NCBI RefSeq assembly: GCF_002094855.1
Contig: NZ_ARYN01000001.1
Span: forward strand, 434,001 to 498,000
Direction: 5' to 3'
DNA: 64,000 nucleotides
Source of the DNA: Zunongwangia atlantica 22II14-10F7
GTDB taxonomy: Bacteria; Bacteroidota; Bacteroidia; Flavobacteriales; Flavobacteriaceae
The notes beneath the pieces are model-generated. The model was not told where the DNA came from. It was given only the letters and a program-made list of their open reading frames with translations, and searched no databases. Of this stretch, positions 25,213 through 35,533 are shown in pieces; the stretch's first letter is position 1; the number at the start of each line of letters is the position of its first letter. The position numbers were made by a program, and so were the translations under genes.

Positions 25213-28200
25213 ATGGCTAGAAATAATGATAAGAATACAGTACAGAGATTTAATCAAATCTCTATCGGTTTAGCTTCTCCAGAGTCTATCCTCGCAGAAT
25301 CTCGTGGTGAAGTTCTTAAGCCGGAAACTATCAATTATCGTACGCACAAACCAGAGCGTGACGGATTGTTCTGTGAGCGTATTTTTGGTCCTGTTAAGGA
25401 TTACGAATGTGCCTGTGGAAAATATAAGAGAATACGTTACAAAGGGATCGTGTGTGACCGTTGTGGTGTAGAAGTAACAGAGAAGAAAGTTCGTAGAGAC
25501 CGTGTTGGGCACATCAATTTGGTAGTTCCTGTAGCTCATATCTGGTATTTCCGTTCTTTACCAAATAAAATTGGATATTTACTAGGTCTTCCTTCTAAGA
25601 AATTAGATATGATTATTTACTACGAGAGATACGTGGTAATTCAGCCTGGTAATGCTAAAAATGAGAATGGAGATCCTTTAAAGAAAATGGATTTCTTAAC
25701 TGAAGAAGAATATTTAAATATCTTAGATGAACTTCCTCAGGAAAATCAATATTTAGAAGATACCGACCCAAATAAGTTTATCGCTAAAATGGGTGCAGAA
25801 TGTCTTATTGAAATTCTTAGAAGAATCGATTTAAATGAACTTTCTTATGAATTAAGACATAAAGCAAATAACGAAACTTCTAAGCAGCGTAAAACTGAGG
25901 CTTTAAAACGTCTTCAGGTTGTAGAGGCACTTCGTGATGCAAATAAAAACCGTGAGAATTTACCAGAATGGATGATCATGAAGGTTATCCCGGTAATTCC
26001 ACCAGAATTAAGACCTCTTGTACCTCTAGATGGTGGTCGTTTCGCAACTTCAGATCTTAACGATCTTTATAGAAGGGTGATTATTCGTAACAACCGTCTT
26101 AAGCGTTTAATGGAAATTAAAGCTCCAGAAGTAATTTTACGTAACGAAAAACGTATGCTTCAGGAATCTGTAGATTCATTATTCGACAACACAAGAAAGT
26201 CTTCAGCAGTAAAAACTGATTCTAACCGTCCGCTTAAATCCCTTTCAGATTCGTTAAAAGGTAAGCAGGGACGTTTCCGTCAAAACTTACTTGGTAAGCG
26301 TGTGGATTATTCAGCACGTTCGGTAATCGTTGTTGGGCCAGAACTTAAAATGTTTGAGTGTGGTCTTCCTAAAAATATGGCGGCAGAACTTTACAAGCCT
26401 TTTGTGATTAGGAAACTAATCGAAAGAGGTATTGTAAAAACAGTAAAATCTGCGAAAAAGATTATAGATAAAAAAGAGCCAGTAGTATGGGATATCTTAG
26501 AAAATGTTCTTAAAGGACATCCTGTATTGCTAAACCGTGCTCCTACGCTTCACCGTCTTGGTATTCAGGCATTCCAGCCAAAACTTATCGAGGGTAAAGC
26601 AATACAATTACACCCATTAGCATGTACGGCATTTAACGCCGATTTTGATGGGGATCAGATGGCGGTACATTTACCACTTGGGCCAGAGGCTATTTTAGAA
26701 GCGCAATTATTAATGTTAGCTTCTCATAATATTCTTAACCCAGCAAATGGTTCTCCTATTACAGTACCTTCTCAGGATATGGTTCTTGGTCTTTATTATA
26801 TGACCAAACTTAAGAGATCTACTGAAGAAGAGGCTGTACTAGGTGAAGGATTAACTTTCTATTCTGCTGAAGAAGTTGTGATCGCTTACAACCAGAAGAG
26901 AGTAGATCTTAATGCGCCAATTAAAATTAAAGCGAAAGATTACAACGAAGAAGGAGAATTAGTTTACCAAATTATCGAATCTACGGTAGGTAGAGTTTTA
27001 TTTAACGAAACTGTACCTGAAGTAGCAGGATATATTAATGAGGTACTTACTAAAAAATCACTTCGTGAAATTATTGGTAAGATTCTTAAATTAACCAGTG
27101 TTCCTGAAACTTCAGAATTCCTTGATAAGATTAAATCTCTTGGATATGGATTCGCTTTCCGTGGTGGATTGTCTTTCAGTTTAGGTGATATTATTATTCC
27201 TGCTGAAAAACAAACAATGATCGACGAAGCGAATGAGCAGGTAGAAGGTATTATTGGTAACTATAACATGGGTCTTATTACCAATAACGAGCGTTACAAC
27301 CAGGTAATTGATATCTGGACTTCTACAAATGCCGGTCTTACTGAATTAGCGATGAAGCGAATTCGTGAAGATAAGCAAGGATTTAACTCGGTATTCATGA
27401 TGCTTGATTCTGGAGCTCGTGGATCTAAAGAGCAGATTCGTCAGCTTACTGGTATGCGTGGTCTTATGGCGAAACCTAAGAAATCGAACTCTGGTGGAGG
27501 TGAAATTATCGAAAACCCAATTCTTTCTAACTTTAAAGAAGGTCTTTCGATTCTTGAATACTTTATCTCTACTCACGGTGCTCGTAAAGGTCTTGCGGAT
27601 ACCGCACTTAAAACTGCCGATGCGGGTTACTTAACTCGTCGTTTGGTAGATGTTTCTCAGGATGTGATCGTAAACGAAGAAGACTGTGGAACATTAAGAG
27701 GTGTAGAAGTTAGACCACTTAAAAAGAACGAAGAGATCGTAGAATCTCTTGGAGAAAGAATATTAGGACGTATTTCCTTAAATGATGTTTATAACCCAAC
27801 TTCAGATGAATTGATTGTTGAAGCTGGAGCAGAGATCACCGAGGAAATCGTTGAAATGATAGAAAAAGCACCAATCGAAAGTGTAGAGGTGCGTTCACCA
27901 CTTACCTGTGAGGCGAAGAAAGGTATTTGTGTTAACTGTTACGGTCGTAACCTTGCCACAAATAAGCTTGTTCAGAGAGGTGAAGCTGTAGGTGTTGTAG
28001 CTGCTCAGTCTATTGGGGAGCCTGGTACACAGCTTACGCTACGTACCTTCCACGTAGGAGGTATTGCAGGAAACATTTCAGAAGAAAACAAACTTATCAC
28101 TAAGTTTGATGGTATTGCTGAAATTGATGATTTAAAAGTTGTAAAAGGAGAAGCACCAGATGGTAGTACTTCTGATATTGTAATTTCTCGTACTGCAGAA

Positions 28201-29514
28201 ATTAAGATTAAAGACAAGAAAACAGGAGTTGTTTTAAGTACAAACAACATTCCTTACGGTTCTGAAATCTTTATTGAAGATGGTGTAGAAATTGCAAAAG
28301 GTACTACAGTATGTCAGTGGGATCCATATAACGGTGTGATTATTTCTGAATTTGCAGGTAAGATCAAATACGAAAACGTAGAACAAGGTGTTACTTATCA
28401 GGTAGAGATCGATGAGCAAACAGGATTCCAGGAAAAAGTAATTTCTGAATCTCGTAACAAAAAGCTTATCCCAACCTTGCATATTCTAGGTAAGAAAGAC
28501 GAAGTAATTCGTTCTTATAACTTACCGGTAGGTGCTCACCTTATGGTAGATAACGCTGAGAAAATTGGAGTTGGTAAGATCTTAGTGAAGATTCCTCGTA
28601 AATCATCTAAAGCGGGTGATATTACCGGTGGTCTTCCAAGGGTAACAGAGCTTTTCGAAGCACGTAACCCATCTAACCCAGCTGTAGTTTCAGAAATTGA
28701 TGGTGTTGTTTCGTTTGGTAAGATTAAACGTGGTAACCGTGAAATTATCGTTGAGTCTAAATTAGGAGAGGTTAAGAAGTACTTAGTTAAACTTTCTAAC
28801 CAGATCTTAGTTCAGGAAAATGATTACGTTCGTGCAGGTATGCCACTTTCTGATGGATCTATTACTCCAGAAGATATCCTTAATATTAAAGGGCCAAATG
28901 CAGTACAGCAGTATCTTGTAAACGAAGTACAGGAAGTATATCGACTACAAGGGGTGAAGATTAATGATAAGCACTTTGAGGTTGTTGTACGCCAGATGAT
29001 GCGTAAAGTAAGAATTGTTGATCCAGGAGATACTATTTTCTTAGAAAATCAATTAGTTCATAAATCAGACTTTATCGAAGAAAACGATAAGATCTTTGGA
29101 ATGAAAGTAATTGAGGATGCTGGTGATTCAGAAAACCTAAAACCAGGACAAATTGTTTCTCTAAGAGAGCTAAGAGATGAAAATTCTCAGCTTCGAAGAG
29201 AAGATAAGAACCTGGCTTCAGCAAGAGACGTTGTTGCAGCAACTGCAACTCCGGTTCTTCAGGGTATTACAAGAGCATCACTTCAAACCAAGTCATTTAT
29301 CTCTGCTGCATCCTTCCAGGAAACTACTAAGGTATTGAACGAAGCTGCTGTAAGCGGTAAGATCGATTCTTTAGAAGGACTTAAGGAAAATGTAATTGTA
29401 GGACATAGAATCCCTGCAGGTACAGGTATGCGTAAGTACGATAGTATTATTGTTGGTTCTAAAGAAGAATTCGACGAAATGCTAGAGAAAAAGCAGGAAG
29501 TTAATTATAACTAA
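25213..29514 (+). CDS. rpoC: RNA polymerase beta' subunit
   Basis: 1433 residues. The N-terminal zinc finger has Cys66, Cys68, Cys81 and Cys84 ([20 protein letters not shown]). The catalytic Mg-binding loop NADFDGDQM is at residues 475-483 with Asp477, Asp479 and Asp481. Other landmarks are [20 protein letters not shown], the bridge-helix/trigger region [20 protein letters not shown], and the second zinc site [17 protein letters not shown]. Length is typical of the phylum. A good intrinsic terminator follows at 29554-29595. Confidence 0.98.
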   Translation: MARNNDKNTVQRFNQISIGLASPESILAESRGEVLKPETINYRTHKPERDGLFCERIFGPVKDYECACGKYKRIRYKGIVCDRCGVEVTEKKVRRDRVGHINLVVPVAHIWYFRSLPNKIGYLLGLPSKKLDMIIYYERYVVIQPGNAKNENGDPLKKMDFLTEEEYLNILDELPQENQYLEDTDPNKFIAKMGAECLIEILRRIDLNELSYELRHKANNETSKQRKTEALKRLQVVEALRDANKNRENLPEWMIMKVIPVIPPELRPLVPLDGGRFATSDLNDLYRRVIIRNNRLKRLMEIKAPEVILRNEKRMLQESVDSLFDNTRKSSAVKTDSNRPLKSLSDSLKGKQGRFRQNLLGKRVDYSARSVIVVGPELKMFECGLPKNMAAELYKPFVIRKLIERGIVKTVKSAKKIIDKKEPVVWDILENVLKGHPVLLNRAPTLHRLGIQAFQPKLIEGKAIQLHPLACTAFNADFDGDQMAVHLPLGPEAILEAQLLMLASHNILNPANGSPITVPSQDMVLGLYYMTKLKRSTEEEAVLGEGLTFYSAEEVVIAYNQKRVDLNAPIKIKAKDYNEEGELVYQIIESTVGRVLFNETVPEVAGYINEVLTKKSLREIIGKILKLTSVPETSEFLDKIKSLGYGFAFRGGLSFSLGDIIIPAEKQTMIDEANEQVEGIIGNYNMGLITNNERYNQVIDIWTSTNAGLTELAMKRIREDKQGFNSVFMMLDSGARGSKEQIRQLTGMRGLMAKPKKSNSGGGEIIENPILSNFKEGLSILEYFISTHGARKGLADTALKTADAGYLTRRLVDVSQDVIVNEEDCGTLRGVEVRPLKKNEEIVESLGERILGRISLNDVYNPTSDELIVEAGAEITEEIVEMIEKAPIESVEVRSPLTCEAKKGICVNCYGRNLATNKLVQRGEAVGVVAAQSIGEPGTQLTLRTFHVGGIAGNISEENKLITKFDGIAEIDDLKVVKGEAPDGSTSDIVISRTAEIKIKDKKTGVVLSTNNIPYGSEIFIEDGVEIAKGTTVCQWDPYNGVIISEFAGKIKYENVEQGVTYQVEIDEQTGFQEKVISESRNKKLIPTLHILGKKDEVIRSYNLPVGAHLMVDNAEKIGVGKILVKIPRKSSKAGDITGGLPRVTELFEARNPSNPAVVSEIDGVVSFGKIKRGNREIIVESKLGEVKKYLVKLSNQILVQENDYVRAGMPLSDGSITPEDILNIKGPNAVQQYLVNEVQEVYRLQGVKINDKHFEVVVRQMMRKVRIVDPGDTIFLENQLVHKSDFIEENDKIFGMKVIEDAGDSENLKPGQIVSLRELRDENSQLRREDKNLASARDVVAATATPVLQGITRASLQTKSFISAASFQETTKVLNEAAVSGKIDSLEGLKENVIVGHRIPAGTGMRKYDSIIVGSKEEFDEMLEKKQEVNYN

Positions 29515-29553
29515 TAACGTAGTTCTTAATAAAGGACATACGTGATAAATAGC

Positions 29554-29595
29554 AAAATCCCGTCTTGATAAAATCAACGACGGGATTTTTTGTAT
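29554..29595 (+). terminator. rpoC terminator
   Basis: AAAATCCCGTC (29554-29564) pairs with GACGGGATTTT (29579-29589), followed by TTGTATTTTT. This is the end of the rpl-rpo transcript. Confidence 0.8.
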
Positions 29596-29701
29596 TTTTA
29601 AAGAAATAATTAGATCGGGAATTGTTGAAAATCGATATTTTGAACCATTATTTTTTCTTAAAAATTAAGCCTCTCGATAATTGAAAAAAAAACATTTAAA
29701 G

Positions 29702-30016
29702 ATGAGTGAAGAAAAGAAGCCAAAACAAGGCCAGATTAATATTGAATTAGATGAAGCTGTTGCTGAAGGAACCTATTCTAATCTTGCTATAATAAATCAT
29801 TCTATCTCAGAATTTGTGGTAGATTTTGTGAATATTATGCCAGGAAAACCTAAAAGCAAGGTGAAAAGCAGAATTATTCTTACGCCACAACATGCAAAAC
29901 GCTTTTTAAAAGCATTAGCCGATAATGTAGAGCGTTTTGAGAAGCAACACGGTGAAATAAAAGATTACGAAAAATCACCAATTCCAATGAATTTTGGTCC
30001 AACAGGGCAAGCTTAA
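29702..30016 (+). CDS. DUF3467 family protein
   Basis: 104 residues from the ATG at 29702 (MSEEKKPKQGQINIELDEAV); an in-frame TTG 21 bases earlier is less likely. Conserved parts are GTYSNLAIINHSISEFVVDF, NIMPGKPKSKVKSRIILTPQ and HAKRFLKALADNVERFEKQH, which define DUF3467. The family is small, cytoplasmic and widely found directly behind rpoC in Bacteroidota, which hints at a link with transcription, but no function is known. It is bracketed by the rpoC terminator and its own terminator at 30043. Confidence 0.85.
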   Translation: MSEEKKPKQGQINIELDEAVAEGTYSNLAIINHSISEFVVDFVNIMPGKPKSKVKSRIILTPQHAKRFLKALADNVERFEKQHGEIKDYEKSPIPMNFGPTGQA

Positions 30017-30042
30017 AAGAAGTCCTGAAATCATACAATATT

Positions 30043-30078
30043 AGCCTTCAGATTCGATGAATTTGGAGGCTTTTTTTT
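30043..30078 (+). terminator. DUF3467 terminator
   Basis: AGCCTTCAGATTC (30043-30055) pairs, with a few G-U pairs, with GAATTTGGAGGCT (30059-30071), followed by a run of eight or more T. Confidence 0.75.
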
Positions 30079-30127
30079 GAGATTAAGATTGGTACTCTCT
30101 TTGATATTAATTTGAAAATTATCAAAT

Positions 30128-30535
30128 ATGAAAAGAGCAGTACTTTGTGTGATGTTAGCAATGTCATTTTCTTGTTCAAAAAGGAGTAGTCAATTTACTC
30201 AGCTTAAAGAAGAACTTCATCATGTTAAATTAGAAAATAGGAGATTACAACAAGAATTAGATTCGGTTAAGAAACAACATCTAGAGCCATTTAAAATGTA
30301 TGAAGAAATCTTAATGACAGAGAATGAGACTGCTCCAGATTCAATTATTTTGCAATATGAAAAATTAATTGAAAAATATCCAAACTCATATTGGGCACAT
30401 GAATCTAAAAAGAGAAAAGAAAATGTTGAAGAAAGAAGGGATTTTTGGCAAAATGGAAAATGGGTTTTTCCTGATAATAGCAGTTCTAAAAATTCCTTAG
30501 TTATTCCACAGATAATTTCTTGTCCCGGTTGCTAA
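30128..30535 (+). CDS. hypothetical lipoprotein with coiled coil
   Basis: 135 residues. A short signal ends in the lipobox MSFSC (Cys16). A coiled-coil stretch QLKEELHHVKLENRRLQQEL runs to about residue 52, then a helical part resembles one TPR unit (SIILQYEKLIEKYPNSYWAH). The last residues are CPGC, an exposed Cys pair at the very C-terminus that could bind metal or form a disulfide. I do not recognise a family. It converges with the lipoprotein gene at 30557. Confidence 0.65.
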   Translation: MKRAVLCVMLAMSFSCSKRSSQFTQLKEELHHVKLENRRLQQELDSVKKQHLEPFKMYEEILMTENETAPDSIILQYEKLIEKYPNSYWAHESKKRKENVEERRDFWQNGKWVFPDNSSSKNSLVIPQIISCPGC

Positions 30536-30556
30536 AATTGAAATTAGCGATATTAT

Positions 30557-31003
30557 TTAATAGTTATACTGAACAGGATTATCAAAGCCGGCTATATTTA
30601 GCTGAATTTCATCATAATTTTCCAATTGAAGATTGGTAAGGTTAAATGAAATAGTTTTGGTGATGTAGGCTTCGCATAATTCGGGATTACTAAGTTTCAT
30701 CCTGAGATTTCTTTGAGGAATAGAAGTTTCTAAAATTGTTTCAGAAGAAATTAATTCGGTTTCCCAATTTTCGCCATTACAACCGGAAGATCCAAACTGA
30801 ATTTCTAAACAATCAGCATTGACTTCAATATTAAGAATGCTAAAATTATCGGTTTCAACCTGGTTATAACGATCATTATTGATAAGGGTGCATTCATCAC
30901 AATTGTCAGAATCTATACATTCAATAATTTCTGTTTTATCATCATCAGAATTACAACTCAGCATTATTAAAAAGAACATCAAAAAACAGCTAATCTTAGG
31001 CAT
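30557..31003 (-). CDS. hypothetical Cys-rich lipoprotein
   Basis: 148 residues with a lipoprotein signal (MFFLIMLSC, Cys17) followed by an acidic, cysteine-rich segment (ECIDSDNCDECTLINNDRYN) and a beta-rich remainder with CLEIQFGSSGCNGENWETEL. The spaced cysteines suggest disulfides outside the cytoplasm. No family is recognised. It looks like one of the many single-gene surface lipoproteins of flavobacteria. Confidence 0.65.
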   Translation of the reverse strand: MPKISCFLMFFLIMLSCNSDDDKTEIIECIDSDNCDECTLINNDRYNQVETDNFSILNIEVNADCLEIQFGSSGCNGENWETELISSETILETSIPQRNLRMKLSNPELCEAYITKTISFNLTNLQLENYDEIQLNIAGFDNPVQYNY

Positions 31004-31119
31004 AAGTAATATTTAGATATTTTCTCTATGTTATAGATGTTTAAACTGCATTTTAGTTGCTTCTATTTATCAGCATATTTTTTGGTGAAAGAGCAAAAAT
31101 CAAAAAGATTTCTTCAAAA

Positions 31120-32487
31120 TCATTTATACTGACTAAAATATAACTTTGCCTGTTTCATTACTCTCGGCGCAAGAATCAATGTAGATATCATGGTAGGAAT
31201 CGCCATTAATGCAAAGAAACCATCAATAAGATTCAGGATGATACTTTGTTCTGTAGTGGCGCCCAGCATAATACTAATAATGTAAAAATAGTTGTACCAA
31301 TGCTTATGTTTTGCTCCAATTAGGAATGAAAGACATTTGGTTCCGTAGTAAGAATATGAAAACAGAGAAGAAACACTAAAAGCAGCAATACAAATTAGGA
31401 GCAAATAAGGTCCAAAAATTGGGATGGAATCTCCAAAAGCTTTAGCGGTTAAAACAACACCACTAGCTTCACTGGTTTGCCAAACGCCGCTAACTAAAAT
31501 TGTAAGTGCAGTTAGCGTACAAACCACTATAGTATCGATAGCAGGACCAAGCATTGCTACCAGCCCTTCACGAATAGGCTGTGAGGTTTTACTAGCACCG
31601 TGAGCCATAGTTGCAGTACCAATACCAGCTTCGTTAGAAAATGCACCTCGACGAATCCCAAGTAAGATTAAACCACCTAATAATCCACCAAAAAGTGGAT
31701 CTCCTTTATAGTTATTTGCTGCAAAAGCATCAGTGAAAATTAATGAAAAATACTGCGGAAGTTGTTCGAAATTGATAAACAAAATTGCTAAAACTGAAAA
31801 GAAGTAAAGCACTACCATCGCCGGAACAAGTTTGGAAACTGTTCGGCTAATTCGATATAAACCACCTAAAATAACTATGGAAGTGATAATGGTTAAGACA
31901 ACTCCGATTGAAAAATTAGAAACGTTCCCGGTAGGAATTCCATTAGGTTCAAGTAAAATTGAATTGATCGCTTTGGTAAGCTGATTTACATTAAAAATAG
32001 GCAATGCACCAATAAGACCGGCAACACTAAAAAGTATGCTTAAAAACTTCCAATTTCGGCCTAAACCTTCAACAATAAAATACATTACACCACCCTGAAT
32101 TTTCCCTTCAGAGTCTTTACCGCGGTACATGACTGCCAGCGTATTGGTGAAAAATTTGGTTGCCATTCCCACAACGGCGCTCACCCAAAGCCAGAAAACA
32201 GCACCCGGGCCACCCACGGCAATAGCGACAGCAACACCGGCAATATTTCCCATTCCAACCGTGCTGCTTAAAGCCGTAGCTAAAGCCTGAAAGTGATTTA
32301 TTTCGCCCGGATCGTTAGGATCGTCATACTTTCCTTTTAAAAGATCGATAGAATGGCCTAAATATCGAAACGGAAGAAATTTAGAGTAGATCAATAAAAA
32401 TATTCCACCACCAATTAATAAGATAACCAATGGTAACCCCCAAACGGCAGAGGCAAAATCTGCGACAAACTTGTCGATACTTTCCAT
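31120..32487 (-). CDS. AGCS sodium:alanine/glycine symporter (plain form)
   Basis: 455 residues, the ordinary AGCS length. The N-terminus MESIDKFVADFASAVWGLPL leads straight into TM1 with no signal peptide or extra domain, in contrast to the two long paralogues at 4866 and 10030. Signatures are [32 protein letters not shown] and SNEAGIGTATMAHGASKTSQ. It takes up small amino acids with sodium by family. It is third of its kind in 28 kb and stands alone on the minus strand. Confidence 0.92.
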   Translation of the reverse strand: MESIDKFVADFASAVWGLPLVILLIGGGIFLLIYSKFLPFRYLGHSIDLLKGKYDDPNDPGEINHFQALATALSSTVGMGNIAGVAVAIAVGGPGAVFWLWVSAVVGMATKFFTNTLAVMYRGKDSEGKIQGGVMYFIVEGLGRNWKFLSILFSVAGLIGALPIFNVNQLTKAINSILLEPNGIPTGNVSNFSIGVVLTIITSIVILGGLYRISRTVSKLVPAMVVLYFFSVLAILFINFEQLPQYFSLIFTDAFAANNYKGDPLFGGLLGGLILLGIRRGAFSNEAGIGTATMAHGASKTSQPIREGLVAMLGPAIDTIVVCTLTALTILVSGVWQTSEASGVVLTAKAFGDSIPIFGPYLLLICIAAFSVSSLFSYSYYGTKCLSFLIGAKHKHWYNYFYIISIMLGATTEQSIILNLIDGFFALMAIPTMISTLILAPRVMKQAKLYFSQYK

Positions 32488-32632
32488 AATTCAGCTTTAT
32501 GCCGAAAATATAGTAAATAAACAGCTATTCTTGATTGTTTCAAGCTAAGTTTCGTCAATTCTCGCTATTATTTCAACCTTCAAACTTTAGGAAACTCAGT
32601 AATCAGTAAATTACCTTGGGCAAGCCCACATG

Positions 32633-32703
32633 GCATGCGTTGGAAACAAATTTTTAATTTCGAGGCAGGCCTAAGGGTATTATACCATTTGGAGGCGCCA
32701 ATA
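32633..32703 (+). repeat. dispersed repeat copy A (about 70 bp)
   Basis: From gcatgcgtt to gccaataaa this segment matches 48308-48377 at most positions (shared blocks aaacaaatttttaattt, gggtattata and gccaataaaa). It can form small helices, e.g. GAGGC/GCCT near 32662-32672 and TTGG/CCAA near 32689-32700. It abuts the terminator of the prfC gene. Confidence 0.8.
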
Positions 32704-32745
32704 AAAACTCTCCTGTTCTAATAATGTCAAAACAGGGGAGTTTTC
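32704..32745 (-). terminator. prfC terminator
   Basis: AAAACTCTCCTGTT (about 32704-32717) pairs with AACAGGGGAGTTTT (about 32731-32744). On the minus strand the stem is followed by TTTTTATT, placing it 26 bases after the prfC stop. It could work both ways. Confidence 0.75.
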
Positions 32746-32770
32746 TTTGAATTTTATAATAATCTTCAGC

Positions 32771-34360
32771 TTAAAATTCCGAAGTAAAATGGAATTTGAT
32801 CGAAGGATATTTTTGCTGTGTCATTTGTAAAGAGAACTGAGAATCGGCTAAAAATACCAACTGCCCATGTTTGTCTTTGGCTAAAAATTTAGATTTTACG
32901 CGTTTAAAATCTTTAAATTCTTCGCTCTTTTCGTCTTCAGCCTCTACCCATGTAGCTTTATAAACATTTAAATTTTCGTAATTACACTTAGCACCATATT
33001 CATGCTCTAAACGATATTGAATCACTTCAAACTGAAGCGCACCTACCGTTCCTATTACTTTACGTCCATTAAATTCCAGAACAAAAAGCTGCGCAACACC
33101 TTCATCCATCAACTGGTCGATCCCTTTTTCTAATTGTTTAGATTTCATAGGATCGGCGTTATTGATATATCTAAAATGTTCTGGTGAGAAACTTGGGATT
33201 CCGCGGTAATTTAAATTCTCACCTTCAGTAAGCGTATCTCCAATTTTAAAGTTTCCGGTATCATGAAGTCCCACAATATCACCCGCATAAGACGTATCTA
33301 CGATTTCTTTCTTTTCAGCAAAAAAGGCATTCGGACTAGAGAATTTCAGGTTTTTATTATGGCGAACATGTAAGTAGTTCTTGTTTCTTTCAAATTTTCC
33401 AGAAACGATCTTAACAAAAGCTAATCTATCACGGTGTTTAGGATCCATATTGGCATGGATCTTAAATACAAATCCGGTAAATTTATCTTCAGCAGGCTCA
33501 ACTACTCGGATATCACTTTCTTTTGGTCTTGGTGGTGGCGCAATATCAATAAAACAATCTAAAAGCTCACGTACACCAAAATTATTTAAAGCCGAGCCAA
33601 AAAATACGGGTTGTAATCGACCTTCCAGGTAGGCTTTGTTATCAAATTCAGGATAAACACCCTGTGCAAGTTCTAATTCATCTCTAAGAGTATCTGCAGC
33701 TTTGTTACCTATAAGATCATCTAATTCAGATGAACTTAGGTCTGAAATTTCAACAGTATCTTCGATATCTTTTCTTGGGTCGCCTGTAAAAAGGTTTACG
33801 TTTTTCTCCCAAATATTGTAGATTCCTTTAAAGTCGTATCCCATCCCAATAGGGTAGGAAAGCGGAGTTACCGTTAAATTTAATTTTTGCTCAATTTCAT
33901 CTAAAAGCTCAAAGGCATCTTTACCTTCACGATCCAGTTTGTTGATAAAAACGATCATTGGGATATTACGCATACGGCAAACTTCAACCAGTTTTTCAGT
34001 TTGTTCCTCGACCCCTTTTGCAACATCAATCACTACGATCACACTATCAACAGCGGTTAAAGTTCTAAAAGTATCTTCAGCAAAATCCTTGTGACCTGGC
34101 GTATCCAGAATATTAATTTTGATGTCCTTATATTCGAAGGCCAAAACCGAAGTCGCTACAGAAATCCCACGCTGGCGCTCAATTTCCATAAAGTCACTCG
34201 TCGCTCCTTTTTTAATTTTGTTTGATTTTACAGCACCCGCTTCCTGAATCGCCCCCCCAAAAAGAAGCAGTTTTTCTGTTAATGTGGTCTTACCCGCATC
34301 TGGGTGAGAAATGATACCAAATGTTCTTCTACGTCGTAATTCTTTCTGAAAAGTTTTCAT
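32771..34360 (-). CDS. prfC: peptide chain release factor 3
   Basis: 529 residues, the expected RF3 length. GTPase motifs: G1 SHPDAGKTTLTEKLLLFGGA, switch RQRGISVATSVLAF, G3 DTPGHKDF and G4 NKLDREGKD, then RF3-specific domains with PVFFGSALNNFGVRELLDCF and GTVGALQFEVIQYRLEHEYG. RF3 is a GTPase that removes RF1/RF2 from the ribosome after peptide release. It has its own terminator and lies divergent from idi. Confidence 0.96.
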   Translation of the reverse strand: MKTFQKELRRRRTFGIISHPDAGKTTLTEKLLLFGGAIQEAGAVKSNKIKKGATSDFMEIERQRGISVATSVLAFEYKDIKINILDTPGHKDFAEDTFRTLTAVDSVIVVIDVAKGVEEQTEKLVEVCRMRNIPMIVFINKLDREGKDAFELLDEIEQKLNLTVTPLSYPIGMGYDFKGIYNIWEKNVNLFTGDPRKDIEDTVEISDLSSSELDDLIGNKAADTLRDELELAQGVYPEFDNKAYLEGRLQPVFFGSALNNFGVRELLDCFIDIAPPPRPKESDIRVVEPAEDKFTGFVFKIHANMDPKHRDRLAFVKIVSGKFERNKNYLHVRHNKNLKFSSPNAFFAEKKEIVDTSYAGDIVGLHDTGNFKIGDTLTEGENLNYRGIPSFSPEHFRYINNADPMKSKQLEKGIDQLMDEGVAQLFVLEFNGRKVIGTVGALQFEVIQYRLEHEYGAKCNYENLNVYKATWVEAEDEKSEEFKDFKRVKSKFLAKDKHGQLVFLADSQFSLQMTQQKYPSIKFHFTSEF

Positions 34361-34497
34361 CTACCGATATTTGAGGCGCAAAAATACTATTATTTTAAGG
34401 AATTTTAAACATGCGTTGTGCGTTCTATTTAAAGCCGAATCACTAATATTGAATTTTGGCCGCAAAAACACAGATTTTTAAGATAAGTACGATTTTG

Positions 34498-34505
34498 TAC
34501 ATTTG
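34498..34505 (+). promoter_or_regulatory. candidate -7 box TACATTTG before idi
   Basis: TACATTTG matches TAnnTTTG and ends 14 bases before the idi ATG. The -33 side has only TTTTTA about 20 bases upstream, so the assignment is tentative. Confidence 0.45.
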
Positions 34506-34519
34506 GAGCTCTAAATTTT

Positions 34520-35038
34520 ATGATGGGAACAGATCAGGTAATATTAGTGAACGAAAAAGACGAGCAAATCGGCTTAATGGAAAAAATTGAAGCACATGAA
34601 AAAGCATTGCTGCATCGTGCATTTTCGGTTTTTGTATTTAATGAAAATGGAGAGCTTATGCTGCAACAACGAGCGCTTACCAAATATCATACACCGGGAC
34701 TTTGGACCAATACCTGCTGTAGTCATCAACGCGAAGGAGAATCGAATATCGAGGCGGGTAAACGCAGATTGATGGAAGAAATGGGATTTTCTACAGAACT
34801 TAAGGACACCATTTCTTTTATTTATAAAGCGCCTTTTGATAATGGTTTAACAGAACATGAATACGATCATATTTTAGTGGGGCACTACGATGAAGATCCA
34901 AATCCAAACCCAGACGAAGTGAATGCCTGGAAATGGGTGAGCCTAGAGGAAGTGAAAGAAGATATGAAAGTGAATCCAGATGTTTATACCGAGTGGTTTA
35001 AGATCATATTTGATAAATATTATAACCATATTTCGTAA
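34520..35038 (+). CDS. idi: isopentenyl-diphosphate delta-isomerase, type 1
   Basis: 172 residues of the Nudix-like type 1 isomerase. Visible are HRAFSVFVFNENGELMLQQR, WTNTCCSHQREGE with the catalytic Cys region, the Nudix helix EAGKRRLMEEMGF, and the acidic EHEYDHILVG block with the catalytic Glu. It interconverts IPP and DMAPP for isoprenoid synthesis. The stop codon TAA overlaps the ATG of queD by one base (TAATG), so the two are translationally coupled although their pathways differ. Confidence 0.95.
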   Translation: MMGTDQVILVNEKDEQIGLMEKIEAHEKALLHRAFSVFVFNENGELMLQQRALTKYHTPGLWTNTCCSHQREGESNIEAGKRRLMEEMGFSTELKDTISFIYKAPFDNGLTEHEYDHILVGHYDEDPNPNPDEVNAWKWVSLEEVKEDMKVNPDVYTEWFKIIFDKYYNHIS

Positions 35039-35448
35039 TGAGGTTAACCGTACATAGAAAAGCTCATTTTAATGCCGCACACCGACTTTTTAAAAAGGAG
35101 TGGAGCGACGAGAAGAATTTCGAAATCTTTGGAAAATGCAGTAACCCAAATTTTCATGGACATAATTACGAGCTTATTGTGGCGGTAACAGGAGAGATAG
35201 ATCCAGAAACCGGTTTTGTAATGGACCTTAAACGATTAAAGGATCTAATTTATACTGAAGTTGAAACACCTTTTGATCACAAAAATCTGAATGTTGAGGT
35301 TGAAGAATTTAAAAGTTTAAATCCAACTGCAGAAAATATTGCCGTGGTGATTTGGAATAAATTACGCGATAAACTTAGAGCAAATTTAGAGCTTGAGGTA
35401 ACGCTATACGAAACCCCTAGAAACTACGTTTCTTATAAAGGGGAATAA
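35038..35448 (+). CDS. queD: 6-carboxytetrahydropterin synthase / PTPS family
   Basis: 136 residues. Zinc ligands are the His in HFNAAHRLF and the HGHNY pair; the Cys in FGKCSNPNFHGHNY is the expected catalytic residue; a later FDHKNLN and NPTAENIAVVIW complete the pattern. QueD makes 6-carboxy-5,6,7,8-tetrahydropterin for queuosine, while close relatives (PTPS) act in biopterin synthesis, and the sequence alone does not separate them. It overlaps idi by one base. Confidence 0.9.
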   Translation: MRLTVHRKAHFNAAHRLFKKEWSDEKNFEIFGKCSNPNFHGHNYELIVAVTGEIDPETGFVMDLKRLKDLIYTEVETPFDHKNLNVEVEEFKSLNPTAENIAVVIWNKLRDKLRANLELEVTLYETPRNYVSYKGE

Positions 35449-35533
35449 AAATTAATAGTTGCTTAAAATTTTTTCTGAAAAAGTGTTTTTATATTCAGAA
35501 AATGATTTAAATTCGCAGCCGAAATTATAAGCT

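Noticed and set aside
27346-27634. Overlapping frames on both strands inside rpoC
   Set aside because: They are shadows of conserved rpoC sequence with no independent support.
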